From Bacteroidota bacterium (lineage in GTDB: Bacteria; Bacteroidota; Bacteroidia; Chitinophagales; BACL12), in assembly GCA_016706255.1 (NCBI GenBank), contig JADJJZ010000029.1, positions 496,001 through 560,000 of the forward strand: DNA of 64,000 nt, in the 5' to 3' direction. The notes beneath the pieces are model-generated. The model ran no database searches and had not been told where the DNA came from. It saw nothing but the letters and a program-made list of their open reading frames with translations. The position numbers and the translations under genes are program-made. Below, piece by piece: positions 27,834 to 36,782 of the stretch. The number at the start of each line of letters is the position of its first letter. Position 1 is the stretch's first letter.

Positions 27834-29012
27834 ATGTTTACTAAAACATTTAACGCAAAAAAGTACGCCGGACTTGCAACATTAATGATGGCCGGTTTCA
27901 TTCAAAACGCTGAGGGGCAAATCATTTATACCGATGTTGACCCCGACATAATGCTTGATCCGGATGGAACAGGCACCTTACCAACTTTTATTTTTATGAA
28001 TGATGGAATTGATTTGGATGAGGATTTTATAAGTGATTTTTCATTTAATGCGAATTATGCCTATTACATTCCCTCCTATTATTCCTATCTGGTAAAAAGA
28101 AATATTATCAATATTAAACCGATTGGTCAAAATGAGATTGCGATTTTAACCGGAACACCTGATGTATTCCGACCTGCAGAAAAATTTAATATGGGAGATG
28201 AAATTACTGCGGATAATATCTGGAATAAATCGGTACCGTTTGTTTTAAACGGCTGGCTTGCTGATGTTGATTTAATTGATAATAATGAATTGGTGGATGA
28301 CTGGATTGGGGTTGATTTTACATTTGCGGCATTGCGGATTAAATCAGGTCCTAATTATAAATATGGCTGGGCACGTTTATCGGTTGGTGAAAATGCAGAT
28401 TATGTTATTTTACATGACTTCGCATTAGAAAACACGGTAAACACTCCCATAATTGCAGGTAATACGGGTGATTGTACACCACCTTCAACCAGCCTGACAA
28501 CCAACATTACCAGTGCCGCTGCAAAAATTCATTGGGCACCTGTTTTTGGTGCAACAAAATACCAAATTCGCTACCGCAAAATTGGGGACCCACTTTGGCT
28601 TACAGTTACAGCAGGCGCGGGAGCTACAGCAAAAAATATTTCCGGATTAGATTGTAATTCAACTTATGAATGGAAAATAAAATCGAAGTGTGGTGCTGAA
28701 TTTTCTGATTTCAGTAATACACATACATTTACGACTGCTTCCTGCAGGGTTGATTTTAATACTATTGCAGATGATGCAGATGTGTTAATTTATCCAAACC
28801 CGGGCAACGGAATGGTAACAATTGATTTAGAAGGATTAAATAATGTAAGCACTCAAATCCAGTTAATTGATTTATCAGGAAAATTGATTCAAAGCACAAC
28901 CGTGTTTGACAGTCAGGTTCAATTAGACTACAGTAATTTAGCTAAAGGATTTTATATCCTTCAAATTACAAATGGTGAAAAAGTAATCACGAAAAAATTA
29001 ATAATTGAATAA
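27834..29012 (+). CDS. Secreted protein with fibronectin type III domain and T9SS type A sorting domain
   Basis: This 392-residue protein has a signal-like N-terminus (cleavage near NAEGQ, residue 29). Residues 30-210 form a beta-rich domain with DVDPDIMLDPDG and a conserved GWLADVDL, as in Bacteroidota proteins of no known role. A fibronectin type III-like domain follows (residues 215-305), with THWAP-like and YRKIGDPLWLT segments. The type A sorting domain closes the protein: DVLIYPNPGNGMVTIDL to KKLIIE. A terminator sits directly at its 3' end. No enzymatic motif is visible. Confidence 0.82.
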   Translation: MFTKTFNAKKYAGLATLMMAGFIQNAEGQIIYTDVDPDIMLDPDGTGTLPTFIFMNDGIDLDEDFISDFSFNANYAYYIPSYYSYLVKRNIINIKPIGQNEIAILTGTPDVFRPAEKFNMGDEITADNIWNKSVPFVLNGWLADVDLIDNNELVDDWIGVDFTFAALRIKSGPNYKYGWARLSVGENADYVILHDFALENTVNTPIIAGNTGDCTPPSTSLTTNITSAAAKIHWAPVFGATKYQIRYRKIGDPLWLTVTAGAGATAKNISGLDCNSTYEWKIKSKCGAEFSDFSNTHTFTTASCRVDFNTIADDADVLIYPNPGNGMVTIDLEGLNNVSTQIQLIDLSGKLIQSTTVFDSQVQLDYSNLAKGFYILQITNGEKVITKKLIIE

Positions 29013-29013
29013 A

Positions 29014-29043
29014 AAAAAGAGGCAAATAATTTTGCCTCTTTTT
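29014..29043. terminator. Bidirectional rho-independent terminator
   Basis: The stem AAAGAGGCAAA with TTTGCCTCTTT encloses the loop TAAT, flanked by A- and T-runs on both sides. It lies between the convergent genes ending at 29012 and 29046. Confidence 0.88.
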
Positions 29044-29045
29044 AT

Positions 29046-29603
29046 TTAATTTACTTTTTGTTTTCGACTGAAATAATAGCCTAACCATAGACCCAATATT
29101 AGTGAAATAATTATTTGATCCAGAATATCACCTGTCATATTATGCATTGGTGTACTAAACCAATTCCATTCCATAATAGTTGTTGTAAAAATGGTAATAA
29201 AACCGATTAATAAGGTTGTCCGCAAGATATTATTTTTACCGGTTATATTTCCACTTTGAATGAGATATACAACCAACCATGCAATGATGATGTTGATAAG
29301 CAGTCCGAGTCCCACACTTTTCGCCATATTCATCTCCATAGTTTCATGGTAAGATAAAATAGCCCATGGTTTGCCAATGCTAGCCTCCCTTTTCGCCATA
29401 ATTTCTTCTTTAGATGAACCAGGTTCCTCGCCCGGTAAAAAGTAAACACCCGTCTCTAATCCGCTCATACTTTGAATTAGCGAGTCTTCCATTGGGGTGT
29501 ATTTGTGTGATGATGCATGAATAGGCAACATCATCCAGGATAGGGTCTGATAAGCCATTATTAAAATAGCTCCAATCAGAATGGCAATAATTGATTTTTT
29601 CAT
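29046..29603 (-). CDS. Integral membrane protein of unknown function
   Basis: The 185-residue protein has four predicted membrane helices: residues about 5-25 (ILIGAILIMAYQTLSWMML), 97-117 (GLGLLINIIIAWLVVYLI), 127-145 (TLLIGFITIFTTTIMEW) and 162-178 (IIISLILGLWLGYYF). A soluble loop (residues 30-90) lies between the first two. I do not recognise the family with confidence. It is transcribed against a T9SS protein and diverges from another at 29656, and stands alone. Confidence 0.6.
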   Translation of the reverse strand: MKKSIIAILIGAILIMAYQTLSWMMLPIHASSHKYTPMEDSLIQSMSGLETGVYFLPGEEPGSSKEEIMAKREASIGKPWAILSYHETMEMNMAKSVGLGLLINIIIAWLVVYLIQSGNITGKNNILRTTLLIGFITIFTTTIMEWNWFSTPMHNMTGDILDQIIISLILGLWLGYYFSRKQKVN

Positions 29604-29655
29604 TTGAGTGGTAATTTGGTTTAATTTGTTATAAATTTATAAAAAAATTTCATCC

Positions 29656-30660
29656 ATGAAAAATTTTAACAGTTTTATTCATGCCGGTTATTATCGCCTT
29701 TTACTTTTATTGATGGTATTTTTTTACATTAATCAAACAAATGGTCAAAGGCTTATTGGCGGAGAATTCACTTATTCAAATTCAGATGAAATAATTACTT
29801 TTTATGTCACCACCTATTCATTATATCTTCCAAACATCAATGCAAGTTTAAATTATGGTGATGGTGGCATTAGTTTTTTAGATTTTACATCGGAAATGAT
29901 AAACGATACGGTGTATAAAAATACGGCCTCTGCAATGCATATCTTTTTATCTTTCGGAATATACCGTGTTACTTGTGACGCTGATTTATTAATTGATTCC
30001 GTAAGGAATATCGAAAATTCAGGAACAAGATCATTGTTCATGGAGGTGACTTTTTATAGTGAAGTTGTGTTTACAAATACTACTCCAATTTATACAAATT
30101 CAATTATTGATTTTACTGTCAGCGATTTGTGTGCTGTCTCCCATCAGGAATCAGCATATGATGCAGATGGTGATTCTTTGGTGTATATGCATAATTTATT
30201 TACAGTTGACAATGGAACAGAAATATATAGCAGCTTTCCTGAGACAACTGATACAATCGGCATAAACACAGAAACAGGTGATTTTAACTGGCATAATGCA
30301 GTATATCGCGCTTTATATGGAATTCAATTTGTAACCAGCGAATATCGAGATGGCGAATTAGTTGGTTCATCGATGCGCAAAATAATTACACCGGTTAATT
30401 GTGGTATTGTTTCAACACATGATTTTTTTCCGGAAGCAATTTCTGTGTTTCCAAATCCAGTAATTAATGAAATCAGTTTCGGCGGCGAACCTATCGGAAT
30501 TACATATTATTCCATTTTGGACATTACAGGTACGGTGTTATTGCAAGATGTCATTTCAGGTAATAACATAGTTGGTTTAAATAATTTACCACCAAGTATT
30601 TATTTGCTGGTAATTGAGCAAAATGGCCAAAAACACTTCGCAAAATTTGTCAAGGCTTAA
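29656..30660 (+). CDS. Secreted protein with PKD-like domain and T9SS type A sorting domain
   Basis: This 334-residue protein has a signal peptide (cleavage near TNGQ, residue 31). The first domain (GGEFTYSNSDEIITFYVTTY; YDADGDSLVYMHN; EYRDGELVGSSMRKI) matches the N-terminal domain of the 910-residue type B protein at 11202 (AGEITYQHIEDLTYEFTITTY; AYDPDGDSLSYEL; EYRDGIQLSSILRDM). The last 80 residues are a type A sorting domain (ISVFPNPVINEISFG to KFVKA). The two proteins share this module but not the rest. Its function is unknown; the module may bind a surface polymer. Confidence 0.82.
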   Translation: MKNFNSFIHAGYYRLLLLLMVFFYINQTNGQRLIGGEFTYSNSDEIITFYVTTYSLYLPNINASLNYGDGGISFLDFTSEMINDTVYKNTASAMHIFLSFGIYRVTCDADLLIDSVRNIENSGTRSLFMEVTFYSEVVFTNTTPIYTNSIIDFTVSDLCAVSHQESAYDADGDSLVYMHNLFTVDNGTEIYSSFPETTDTIGINTETGDFNWHNAVYRALYGIQFVTSEYRDGELVGSSMRKIITPVNCGIVSTHDFFPEAISVFPNPVINEISFGGEPIGITYYSILDITGTVLLQDVISGNNIVGLNNLPPSIYLLVIEQNGQKHFAKFVKA

Positions 30661-30702
30661 AACTTAACATTTTTTAATCAATTTAAGGTGCGGTTTTTGC
30701 GT

Positions 30703-30710
30703 TATATTTG
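30703..30710 (+). promoter_or_regulatory. Putative -7 promoter element
   Basis: TATATTTG is a perfect TAnnTTTG match and ends five bases before the ATG at 30716. The start site would fall at or just before the start codon. A TTTA lies near the expected -33 position, which is a weak match. Confidence 0.45.
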
Positions 30711-30715
30711 TTACG

Positions 30716-31981
30716 ATGAAAATGTTGCAAAGGCTGACAATCACATTAATGCTGCTGGTAACCGGTTTACAGGCACGTGCTTCCTATATTTTATTGCCTA
30801 TGGATGATGGTCAGGCCGACCATTTGAAATGTTACGGAATCGCCTATTGGCTGCTGGAAAATGGGGGTAAACTGGATTGGATGTTAAATTATCGCGGTGG
30901 TAGTTTCTGTTTTCAGTATTTGGATGCCTATGAAAAGGAATGTTTGATTCGTGGTGTCAGTTATGAAGTAATACCGGATGCTTCTTACAATAAAATAGTG
31001 GCAGATATCTCCAATCCGGAAGCGAATATGGATGTTATGAAACTGGAAAAGGCACCAAAAGTGGCTGTTTATTCACCAAAATCAAAACAGCCCTGGGATG
31101 ATGCCGTTACATTAGTTTTAACCTATTCGGAAATTCCGTATACGCTGGTTTATGATGAGGAAGTGATGAATGGCGAGTTACCTAAATACGACTGGCTGCA
31201 TTTACACCATGAAGATTTTACGGGGCAATACGGTAAATTTTGGAGCGCCTATCATACACAGGCCTGGTATCAACAACAGGTTGAAGAAAATGAAACGATT
31301 GCACATGAGTTCGGATTTACAAAAGTGTCCCAACTCAAATTAGGAGTTGCACAAAAAATTCGTGATTTTGTTAGCGGGGGCGGATTTTTATTTGCGATGT
31401 GCAGCGCAGCAGACAGTTATGATATTGCCTTAAGTGCTGAAGGGGTAGACATTTGTGAAAGTATGTTTGATGGTGATCCTGCCGACCCGAATGCGCAGGC
31501 GAAATTAGATTATAGTAAAACGTTTGCGTTCGAAAATTATAAAATCAGTCGAAATCCATATGAATATGCGATTTCCAATATCGATGTTTCGCATTCACGC
31601 ACAGTTCCAAAAGATTTAGATTTTTTCACCCTTTTTGATTTTTCTGCAAAATGGGATCCGGTTCCAACCATGTTGACCCAGTGTCATACCAAAACAATTC
31701 CCGGATTTTACGGACAAACTACAGCTTTTAATAAAAGTTTAATTAAAAGTAGTGTCCTAATTATGGGTGAAAATAAAGCAGCCAACGAAGCCCGTTATAT
31801 TCACGGCGAATACGGTTACGGCACCTGGTCATTCTACGGTGGTCACGACCCCGAAGATTACAAACATTTTGTAGGTGATCCCCCAACAGAATTAGAATTA
31901 CATCCCAATTCACCGGGTTATCGGTTAATCCTCAACAACGTACTCTTCCCTGCAGCCAAAAAACAAAAACAAAAAACCTAA
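30716..31981 (+). CDS. Exported protein of the family often labelled asparagine synthetase B; role unknown
   Basis: This 421-residue protein has a signal peptide (cleavage near ARA, residue 22). After it comes SYILLPMDDGQADHLKCYGIAYW and later a Rossmann-like body with KVAVYSPKSKQPWDDAV, YDWLHLHHEDFTGQYG, and VSGGGFLFAMCSAADS. Homologues in Bacteroidota are named asparagine synthetase B in databases, but I see no glutaminase Cys2 or AMP-binding PP-loop, so this name is almost certainly wrong. The KVAVYSP..QPWDDAV segment and the GGGFL turn recall the class I glutamine amidotransferase-like fold. It may be a periplasmic binding or hydrolase protein. Confidence 0.7.
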   Translation: MKMLQRLTITLMLLVTGLQARASYILLPMDDGQADHLKCYGIAYWLLENGGKLDWMLNYRGGSFCFQYLDAYEKECLIRGVSYEVIPDASYNKIVADISNPEANMDVMKLEKAPKVAVYSPKSKQPWDDAVTLVLTYSEIPYTLVYDEEVMNGELPKYDWLHLHHEDFTGQYGKFWSAYHTQAWYQQQVEENETIAHEFGFTKVSQLKLGVAQKIRDFVSGGGFLFAMCSAADSYDIALSAEGVDICESMFDGDPADPNAQAKLDYSKTFAFENYKISRNPYEYAISNIDVSHSRTVPKDLDFFTLFDFSAKWDPVPTMLTQCHTKTIPGFYGQTTAFNKSLIKSSVLIMGENKAANEARYIHGEYGYGTWSFYGGHDPEDYKHFVGDPPTELELHPNSPGYRLILNNVLFPAAKKQKQKT

Positions 31982-32307
31982 ATCAAATTAATTGATTATA
32001 GGAAAATAGGATTTTTGTTGGTGGGATATTGATTGCGCGTGATAAAACATGCTGCGATTTGAATAGAAAAATTTATTGCATAAATTATTCAGTTCCATAG
32101 GAGCGAAAGATTGGTATCTAAAAATCCCATTATAGAATCAATCAGCTCTGTAAGCGCGGCAGAATGGCAACAACACGATTCCCATGAATCAATCAGCTCT
32201 GTAAGAGCGACAGGTTTGTTATGATGATGTTTAATGTTGAGCTACCAATGTGATATAATTGATTTACTCATGAAATTTAGATTGAAACGCTCATCCCCCC
32301 CCAACAA
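31982..32307. other. Intergenic stretch with short repeats, no gene seen
   Basis: No coding frame is convincing across these 326 bases. They hold the direct repeats at 32136-32213 and, near 32097, a segment ATAGGAGCGAAAGATTGGTA that resembles short dispersed repeats I have seen in other Bacteroidota genomes. This gap lies between convergent genes, so a terminator is expected, but I see no clean hairpin with a T-run. Confidence 0.6.
32136..32213. repeat. Pair of 27-base direct repeats
   Basis: The units at 32136-32162 and 32187-32213 both read AATCAATCAGCTCTGTAAG, then a variable base, GCG, then (G/A)CAG-like ends; they differ at two positions. The spacer is 24 bases. The same unit is not seen elsewhere in the window. 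It resembles a small dispersed repeat. Confidence 0.75.
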
Positions 32308-34182
32308 TCAATAAAACAAAAACCAATTTAAACCTAAACGAAACGCGCGGGGTTGCATGGGGTAATTGGGGGCTTGATAATAGCCGTTTGAAAACAAACC
32401 TTGCGCGATATTATCCATTTTTACAAAGAAGCGGAGCGTTTCTACGTCGAAATTGAGAAATACATCTATTACCGGATATTGTTTTGGGGTGGCTTTAATA
32501 TTGCCGTTTACCCACATACCATTTGTGATATCGTAACCATATTCTTTATACTCCGAATTATACCAGGCGTCAAATCCTGCCTGAAAAAATAATGCACTTT
32601 TAAATAAATGGTTCTGGTAATACCAACTGATATTGCCTAAATACTGCGGATAATGCAAATTGCCATCCATTAATTGTAATCCGACAGCATTATTTAAATG
32701 AAAATTACCCAATAGGAAATTTTTTACCAGCAACACCTGAGTAATATTTTCATCTACCGGATAAATCATATTGTTTACACCAAATATTTTTCCGTATTCA
32801 TAATAATTTTTTAATTGAATTCTGCTCGCTATTAATTCCAGCTTTAATTTTTCATTTTTTAATCGCAATCCGTAACGCAGGTAACTCGTGTTTTCTAATA
32901 ACAAATCCCACCTGCTATCAAACCCGTAATAATGTTCTTGAATAACCGTTGCATTGACATCTCTGTATTCAATTAACAATTCCGGATTAAATGGAATTTT
33001 CGGAAAACGCAAGCGGCCTGAACCCTGCATTGCTGCATTATCCCAATCGTATGCAGCTGCAACTTTTATGGTAATTAATGAATCAAACAAAAAGCGTGCA
33101 TTGGCATTTATACCGGTAATGAGATTGGTATAATCGTATTTCCCTTTTCCATCAGATAATTCATGCCATTCCTGTAATCCATATAATTCCCAGTTATAAG
33201 TATTCCTGACAGTACTATCTTTTGTTACAACCTTATTATTCAAATTACCTATCGCTACTTTATTATAAAATCCGAATACCTCTGCCCTGTCTCGCAGCGT
33301 ATCCTGTCCATCATCATAAAAATCACCGTAATATGTTCTGTCGATTGCAGCATCTTCAAACTGATAATAATAATCGTGTATACCGATGGTATGTGCTATT
33401 TTAAATTTCGGGACAAAATAATATCCTGTTGTGGTATCATCAATTGCATAGGCTATTTTTTTTCCAAACGATAATTGCTGCTGTATCTGACCCTGCCAAT
33501 TTTTCCAGTCTGTTTGAGCATCGTCGCGATACGCAAGCACACTTGCGGGATCCTGCAGGTCAAAAACAGAATCATTTTGAACGCCACCGTTTTCATCAGC
33601 AGTTACATTCCCGTGAATACCGGCAAAATAAATTTGATATTTTTCATTTTTAGTTCTATACCACGCACTTAAGTTTACATCACTATAATCGTTGTGCATA
33701 TTCGGAAAATATCCATCAGATACGATTTTATTAAAATCGATGGCCACATTAAAATCTTTCCCCACATTTCTGGTATGTGTTACATGAAATAATTGTTCAC
33801 CCTGAGAACCGGCAACATAATATAAATTGGTAAATGGAACATTACAACGGTAATATTTCACTTCATCAATATCGGTTAAATAAATATCGCGTTCATGTCT
33901 GCCATAATCAAAACCAACGGTCCTGTTAAATTCAAAAAAACGGTTATAAGCAGGTGCACCAAAATTGCCGAGGTATGCATATTCAAAAATACCATCACGT
34001 GCCGGGTTAAAGCGTTGGAATAAATTCAGAGTGGTATCCAACGGATTAAAATTATCAATATCATCGCCCACAAAATATTCCACTCTTGCTGTATGATAAT
34101 CGAATAAGGTTTTCGTTTTTGCCGAATCGAGCGTTAAACTATCTGTTGTTTGACTAAATGTGCTTTGTAAACAAAATAACAT
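32308..34182 (-). CDS. Putative outer membrane porin (Porin_10-like)
   Basis: The 624-residue protein resembles the Bacteroidota putative porin family: FFEFNRTVGFDYGRHERDIY, a plug-like start, then many amphipathic strands ending in an aromatic residue (RPRAFRLGLNWFLFY at the C-terminus, the barrel-closing signal). The visible start, MLFCLQSTFSQ, gives only the cleavage end of a signal peptide. In the frame one base away the upstream bases give GTG at 34241 and HFKPGHLHALKLFLFFVG, a full charged and hydrophobic signal. One extra G in the run at 34183-34188 would join the two frames. So this gene may carry a single-base deletion, or an assembly error, in its signal peptide. See findings. Confidence 0.8.
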   Translation of the reverse strand: MLFCLQSTFSQTTDSLTLDSAKTKTLFDYHTARVEYFVGDDIDNFNPLDTTLNLFQRFNPARDGIFEYAYLGNFGAPAYNRFFEFNRTVGFDYGRHERDIYLTDIDEVKYYRCNVPFTNLYYVAGSQGEQLFHVTHTRNVGKDFNVAIDFNKIVSDGYFPNMHNDYSDVNLSAWYRTKNEKYQIYFAGIHGNVTADENGGVQNDSVFDLQDPASVLAYRDDAQTDWKNWQGQIQQQLSFGKKIAYAIDDTTTGYYFVPKFKIAHTIGIHDYYYQFEDAAIDRTYYGDFYDDGQDTLRDRAEVFGFYNKVAIGNLNNKVVTKDSTVRNTYNWELYGLQEWHELSDGKGKYDYTNLITGINANARFLFDSLITIKVAAAYDWDNAAMQGSGRLRFPKIPFNPELLIEYRDVNATVIQEHYYGFDSRWDLLLENTSYLRYGLRLKNEKLKLELIASRIQLKNYYEYGKIFGVNNMIYPVDENITQVLLVKNFLLGNFHLNNAVGLQLMDGNLHYPQYLGNISWYYQNHLFKSALFFQAGFDAWYNSEYKEYGYDITNGMWVNGNIKATPKQYPVIDVFLNFDVETLRFFVKMDNIAQGLFSNGYYQAPNYPMQPRAFRLGLNWFLFY

Positions 34183-34292
34183 CCCCCCACAAAAAAAAGG
34201 AAAAGTTTTAAAGCATGTAGATGGCCGGGTTTAAAATGCACAATTATGTTTTTTATGTAACGTAGTTCAGTCAGCAAAAATGTTGCCTGTTA

Positions 34293-35117
34293 TTATAAAC
34301 CTGCAATTAAATTTTGCAAAATCAGCGTCATTTTTGGTTCAGCTTCTTTGGCAACAGCAATTACATCTTCTACTGTTACAGCTTCAATTTCATGTGCTGG
34401 ATAACCTTTATCTGTAATCACAGAAATGGCAAACACCGGTAAACTCATATGCACCGCTGCAAGTACTTCAGGCACAGTGCTCATACCAACTGCATCTCCA
34501 CCAATAATGTGTAAATAATTATATTCTGCCGGTGTTTCCAGATTTGGGCCGGGAACTGAAATATAAACTCCTTTATGACAAGAAATATTATTTGCTTTCG
34601 CGATTTCCATGCCTTTTTGAATTAATGTTTCATCGTAACATTTAAATAAATCGGGGAAACGAGGACCTAATTCATATTCATTTGGACCAATAAGCGGATT
34701 GCTTGGTTGTAAATTGATATGATCGCGGATAATCATTAAATCACCTTTATTTATATTGGCATTTAAACTGCCTGCTGCATTGGAAATAAATAATTTTTGA
34801 ATACCCAACACCTTCATGGTGCGCACCGGAAATACCACTTCTTCCATGGTATAACCCTCATAATAGTGAAAGCGACCTTGCATGGCCACAACTTTTTTAT
34901 TACCAATTGTTCCGAAAATCAATTTTCCGCTGTGACTCTCAACTGTGGAAACCTGAAAATGCGGAATGAGCGAATAATTAATTTCATAGGCAATTTTGAT
35001 ATGCGAAACCAGATTACCTAAACCGGTACCCAATATAATTCCATACTCCGGTTGAAAATCAGTTCTTTGTCTGATGAAGTGCACTGCCTCATTTAATCTG
35101 TCCATTAATGGTTCCAT
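34293..35117 (-). CDS. punA: Purine nucleoside phosphorylase
   Basis: This 274-residue protein is a trimeric-type purine nucleoside phosphorylase (PNP), which phosphorolyses inosine and guanosine in purine salvage. Visible marks: the phosphate-binding GIILGTGLGNL, the segment VVAMQGRFHYYEGY, SNAAGSLN, the ligand loop PGPNLETPAEY, the VGMSTVPEV segment, and SVITDKGY. Length is normal. It lies 45 bases downstream of lpxK on the same strand, perhaps read with it. A weak TATCTTTA promoter element lies ahead of it. Confidence 0.95.
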   Translation of the reverse strand: MEPLMDRLNEAVHFIRQRTDFQPEYGIILGTGLGNLVSHIKIAYEINYSLIPHFQVSTVESHSGKLIFGTIGNKKVVAMQGRFHYYEGYTMEEVVFPVRTMKVLGIQKLFISNAAGSLNANINKGDLMIIRDHINLQPSNPLIGPNEYELGPRFPDLFKCYDETLIQKGMEIAKANNISCHKGVYISVPGPNLETPAEYNYLHIIGGDAVGMSTVPEVLAAVHMSLPVFAISVITDKGYPAHEIEAVTVEDVIAVAKEAEPKMTLILQNLIAGL

Positions 35118-35162
35118 TGTTTTACTTTTTATGCTGTAAAGATAGGGTTTGTATGAATTGTA

Positions 35163-36221
35163 TTAGGTGTTTTCAATTGAAGTTCCCGTCGGGGTGTATT
35201 GATTGATATAATCGATAATTTTAGAATTAAAGGTATCAGCATCTCCAATAAAACGTACATCAACAGGCAACACAAATACCGATAATCCGGCGGCTAATAA
35301 TTCCTCCTTCTGTTCCATTAAACGCATGGCATCTTTTTCGGTAGTGATTATCTGTTTCGTAGCCGGGAATGCCGTTGTAACCCGTTTAAAATCTTTTGGC
35401 GTAAAATAGTGATGGTCAGCAAATGCAGCGATATGCAATTTCTTAAATCTGTTACTCAGATAATTTTTAAGCTGCTGGTTTGCTGCTATGCCCGTCATTA
35501 AAACCACTTCCCTGTCTGCATTTAACTGCACTTCCGGTTGATCGATAAATAAGGGGTAAACATTGCCGTATTCCAGCGTTGTAAAAAAAACAGATTGGCC
35601 TTGTGATAACTTAAGCTTGGATTGATACACCAATTTTTGATCTTCGGTAATATCCGCAGGACATTTGGTAACAATAATAATTTGCGCACGCGATTTACCT
35701 TTTCGTGGTTCCCTGAGGTTACCTGCAGGCAACATATGATCGTTATAAAAAGGTTTTTGCCAGGTGGTGAGCACAATATTTAGTCCCGGTTTAATACGGC
35801 GGTGCTGAAACCCATCATCCATTACAATAACCCGAACATCCGGTTCATCATTCAGGACATAATAAACACCTGTTACGCGGTTTTCACTCACTGCTACTTC
35901 GGTTGCAGGGTATTTTTGTTTATAGAGTTTCGGTTCATCGCCAATATCCTCAACCAAACTCAAATCGGTTGCCAGTCCGTAACCTTTCATGATTCTACGG
36001 TAACCGCGACTAAGGGTAGCTACTTTAAATTGTGTTTGCAGTAACTTGATGAGATATTCAACATGCGGTGTTTTACCGGTTCCTCCTGCGGCGAGGTTGC
36101 CTACCAGAATAATCGGGAAGTCGAATTCAAAGCTGCGTAACCAGCCTTTATTGTATAAAAAATTCCTGATGCTAATCACAAAACCGTAAATCCAGGCCAA
36201 TGGCAACAATAACAATCGCAT
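35163..36221 (-). CDS. lpxK: Tetraacyldisaccharide 4'-kinase
   Basis: This 352-residue protein is LpxK, which phosphorylates the 4' position of the tetraacyldisaccharide lipid A precursor at the inner membrane. The N-terminal membrane helix (LLLLPLAWIYGFVISIR) is followed by the P-loop GNLAAGGTGKTPHVEYL (about residues 42-58). Other conserved pieces are LSRGYRR, GDEPKLYKQK, VMDDGFQHRRI, and ATKQIITTEKDAMRL near the C-terminus. Length is normal. It sits directly upstream of the nucleoside phosphorylase gene. Confidence 0.95.
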   Translation of the reverse strand: MRLLLLPLAWIYGFVISIRNFLYNKGWLRSFEFDFPIILVGNLAAGGTGKTPHVEYLIKLLQTQFKVATLSRGYRRIMKGYGLATDLSLVEDIGDEPKLYKQKYPATEVAVSENRVTGVYYVLNDEPDVRVIVMDDGFQHRRIKPGLNIVLTTWQKPFYNDHMLPAGNLREPRKGKSRAQIIIVTKCPADITEDQKLVYQSKLKLSQGQSVFFTTLEYGNVYPLFIDQPEVQLNADREVVLMTGIAANQQLKNYLSNRFKKLHIAAFADHHYFTPKDFKRVTTAFPATKQIITTEKDAMRLMEQKEELLAAGLSVFVLPVDVRFIGDADTFNSKIIDYINQYTPTGTSIENT

Positions 36222-36379
36222 GGGGCGAAATTACTAAAACTAGGCAAAGTAGCTTTAAACTCAATATTGGCAAGCCTTTTGCGGAGGCTCGCAACCAAAT
36301 CTCGTGCCCATTTCGGCGGGTTTAGCCGGATTGTCCGCCCCTGCTGCTTTTCAATTCATAAAAAAAAGTTGAAAAAAAA

Positions 36380-36410
36380 TTTGGTGGAATTGAAAAATCA
36401 AGTAACTTTG
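36380..36410 (+). promoter_or_regulatory. Canonical Bacteroidota promoter for the small membrane protein operon
   Basis: TTTG at 36380-36383, a spacer of 19 bases, and TAACTTTG at 36403-36410 match the TTTG-N19-TAnnTTTG consensus exactly. The start codon at 36447 lies 36 bases downstream of the -7 box, giving a leader of about 30 bases. Confidence 0.8.
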
Positions 36411-36446
36411 TATCTCAAAGTAATTTGATATTAAAACTTATTTGTC

Positions 36447-36782
36447 ATGACATGGTTTAAGAAAAAGGGTTGGATTTACATTCCGGTTCATGCGGCAGGG
36501 TGGTTCATCACCATTTTGCATACAGTTGTTGCGGTGGTGTTTTTCAAAGCGATCGACAGGCATTCACACTCAGCGAGTGATACATTGACCAATTTCATCC
36601 CCTATTTTATCAGTGTGGCGGTCATTTATTTTTTTATAGCAGTTAATACATCTAATCAAAAAAACAAAAACAATGAAAGAAATAACAATAAAACCAACAA
36701 CATTCGCAACCAAGGCGGGATTGATACTTATGGCGGTACCCTCTTTTTTCTGGCTGGGTATTGTATTAGCTGTATTTTTTGA
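36447..36782 (+). CDS. Small membrane protein; C-terminus likely extended by a one-base deletion
   Basis: The first 72 or so residues (MTWFKKKGWIYIPVHAAGWF, SVAVIYFFIAVNTSNQ) form a two-helix protein seen in many Bacteroidota, which normally ends shortly after this. Here the frame runs on for 36 unlike residues and overlaps the next gene by 110 bases. The A-run at 36658-36664 has seven A's. With eight, the frame would read CAA AAA AAA CAA AAA CAA TGA, and its TGA would overlap the ATG of the next gene in the classical ATGA manner. I therefore read the extension as an artefact of a deletion, real or of assembly. Function unknown. Confidence 0.6.
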   Translation: MTWFKKKGWIYIPVHAAGWFITILHTVVAVVFFKAIDRHSHSASDTLTNFIPYFISVAVIYFFIAVNTSNQKNKNNERNNNKTNNIRNQGGIDTYGGTLFFLAGYCISCIF

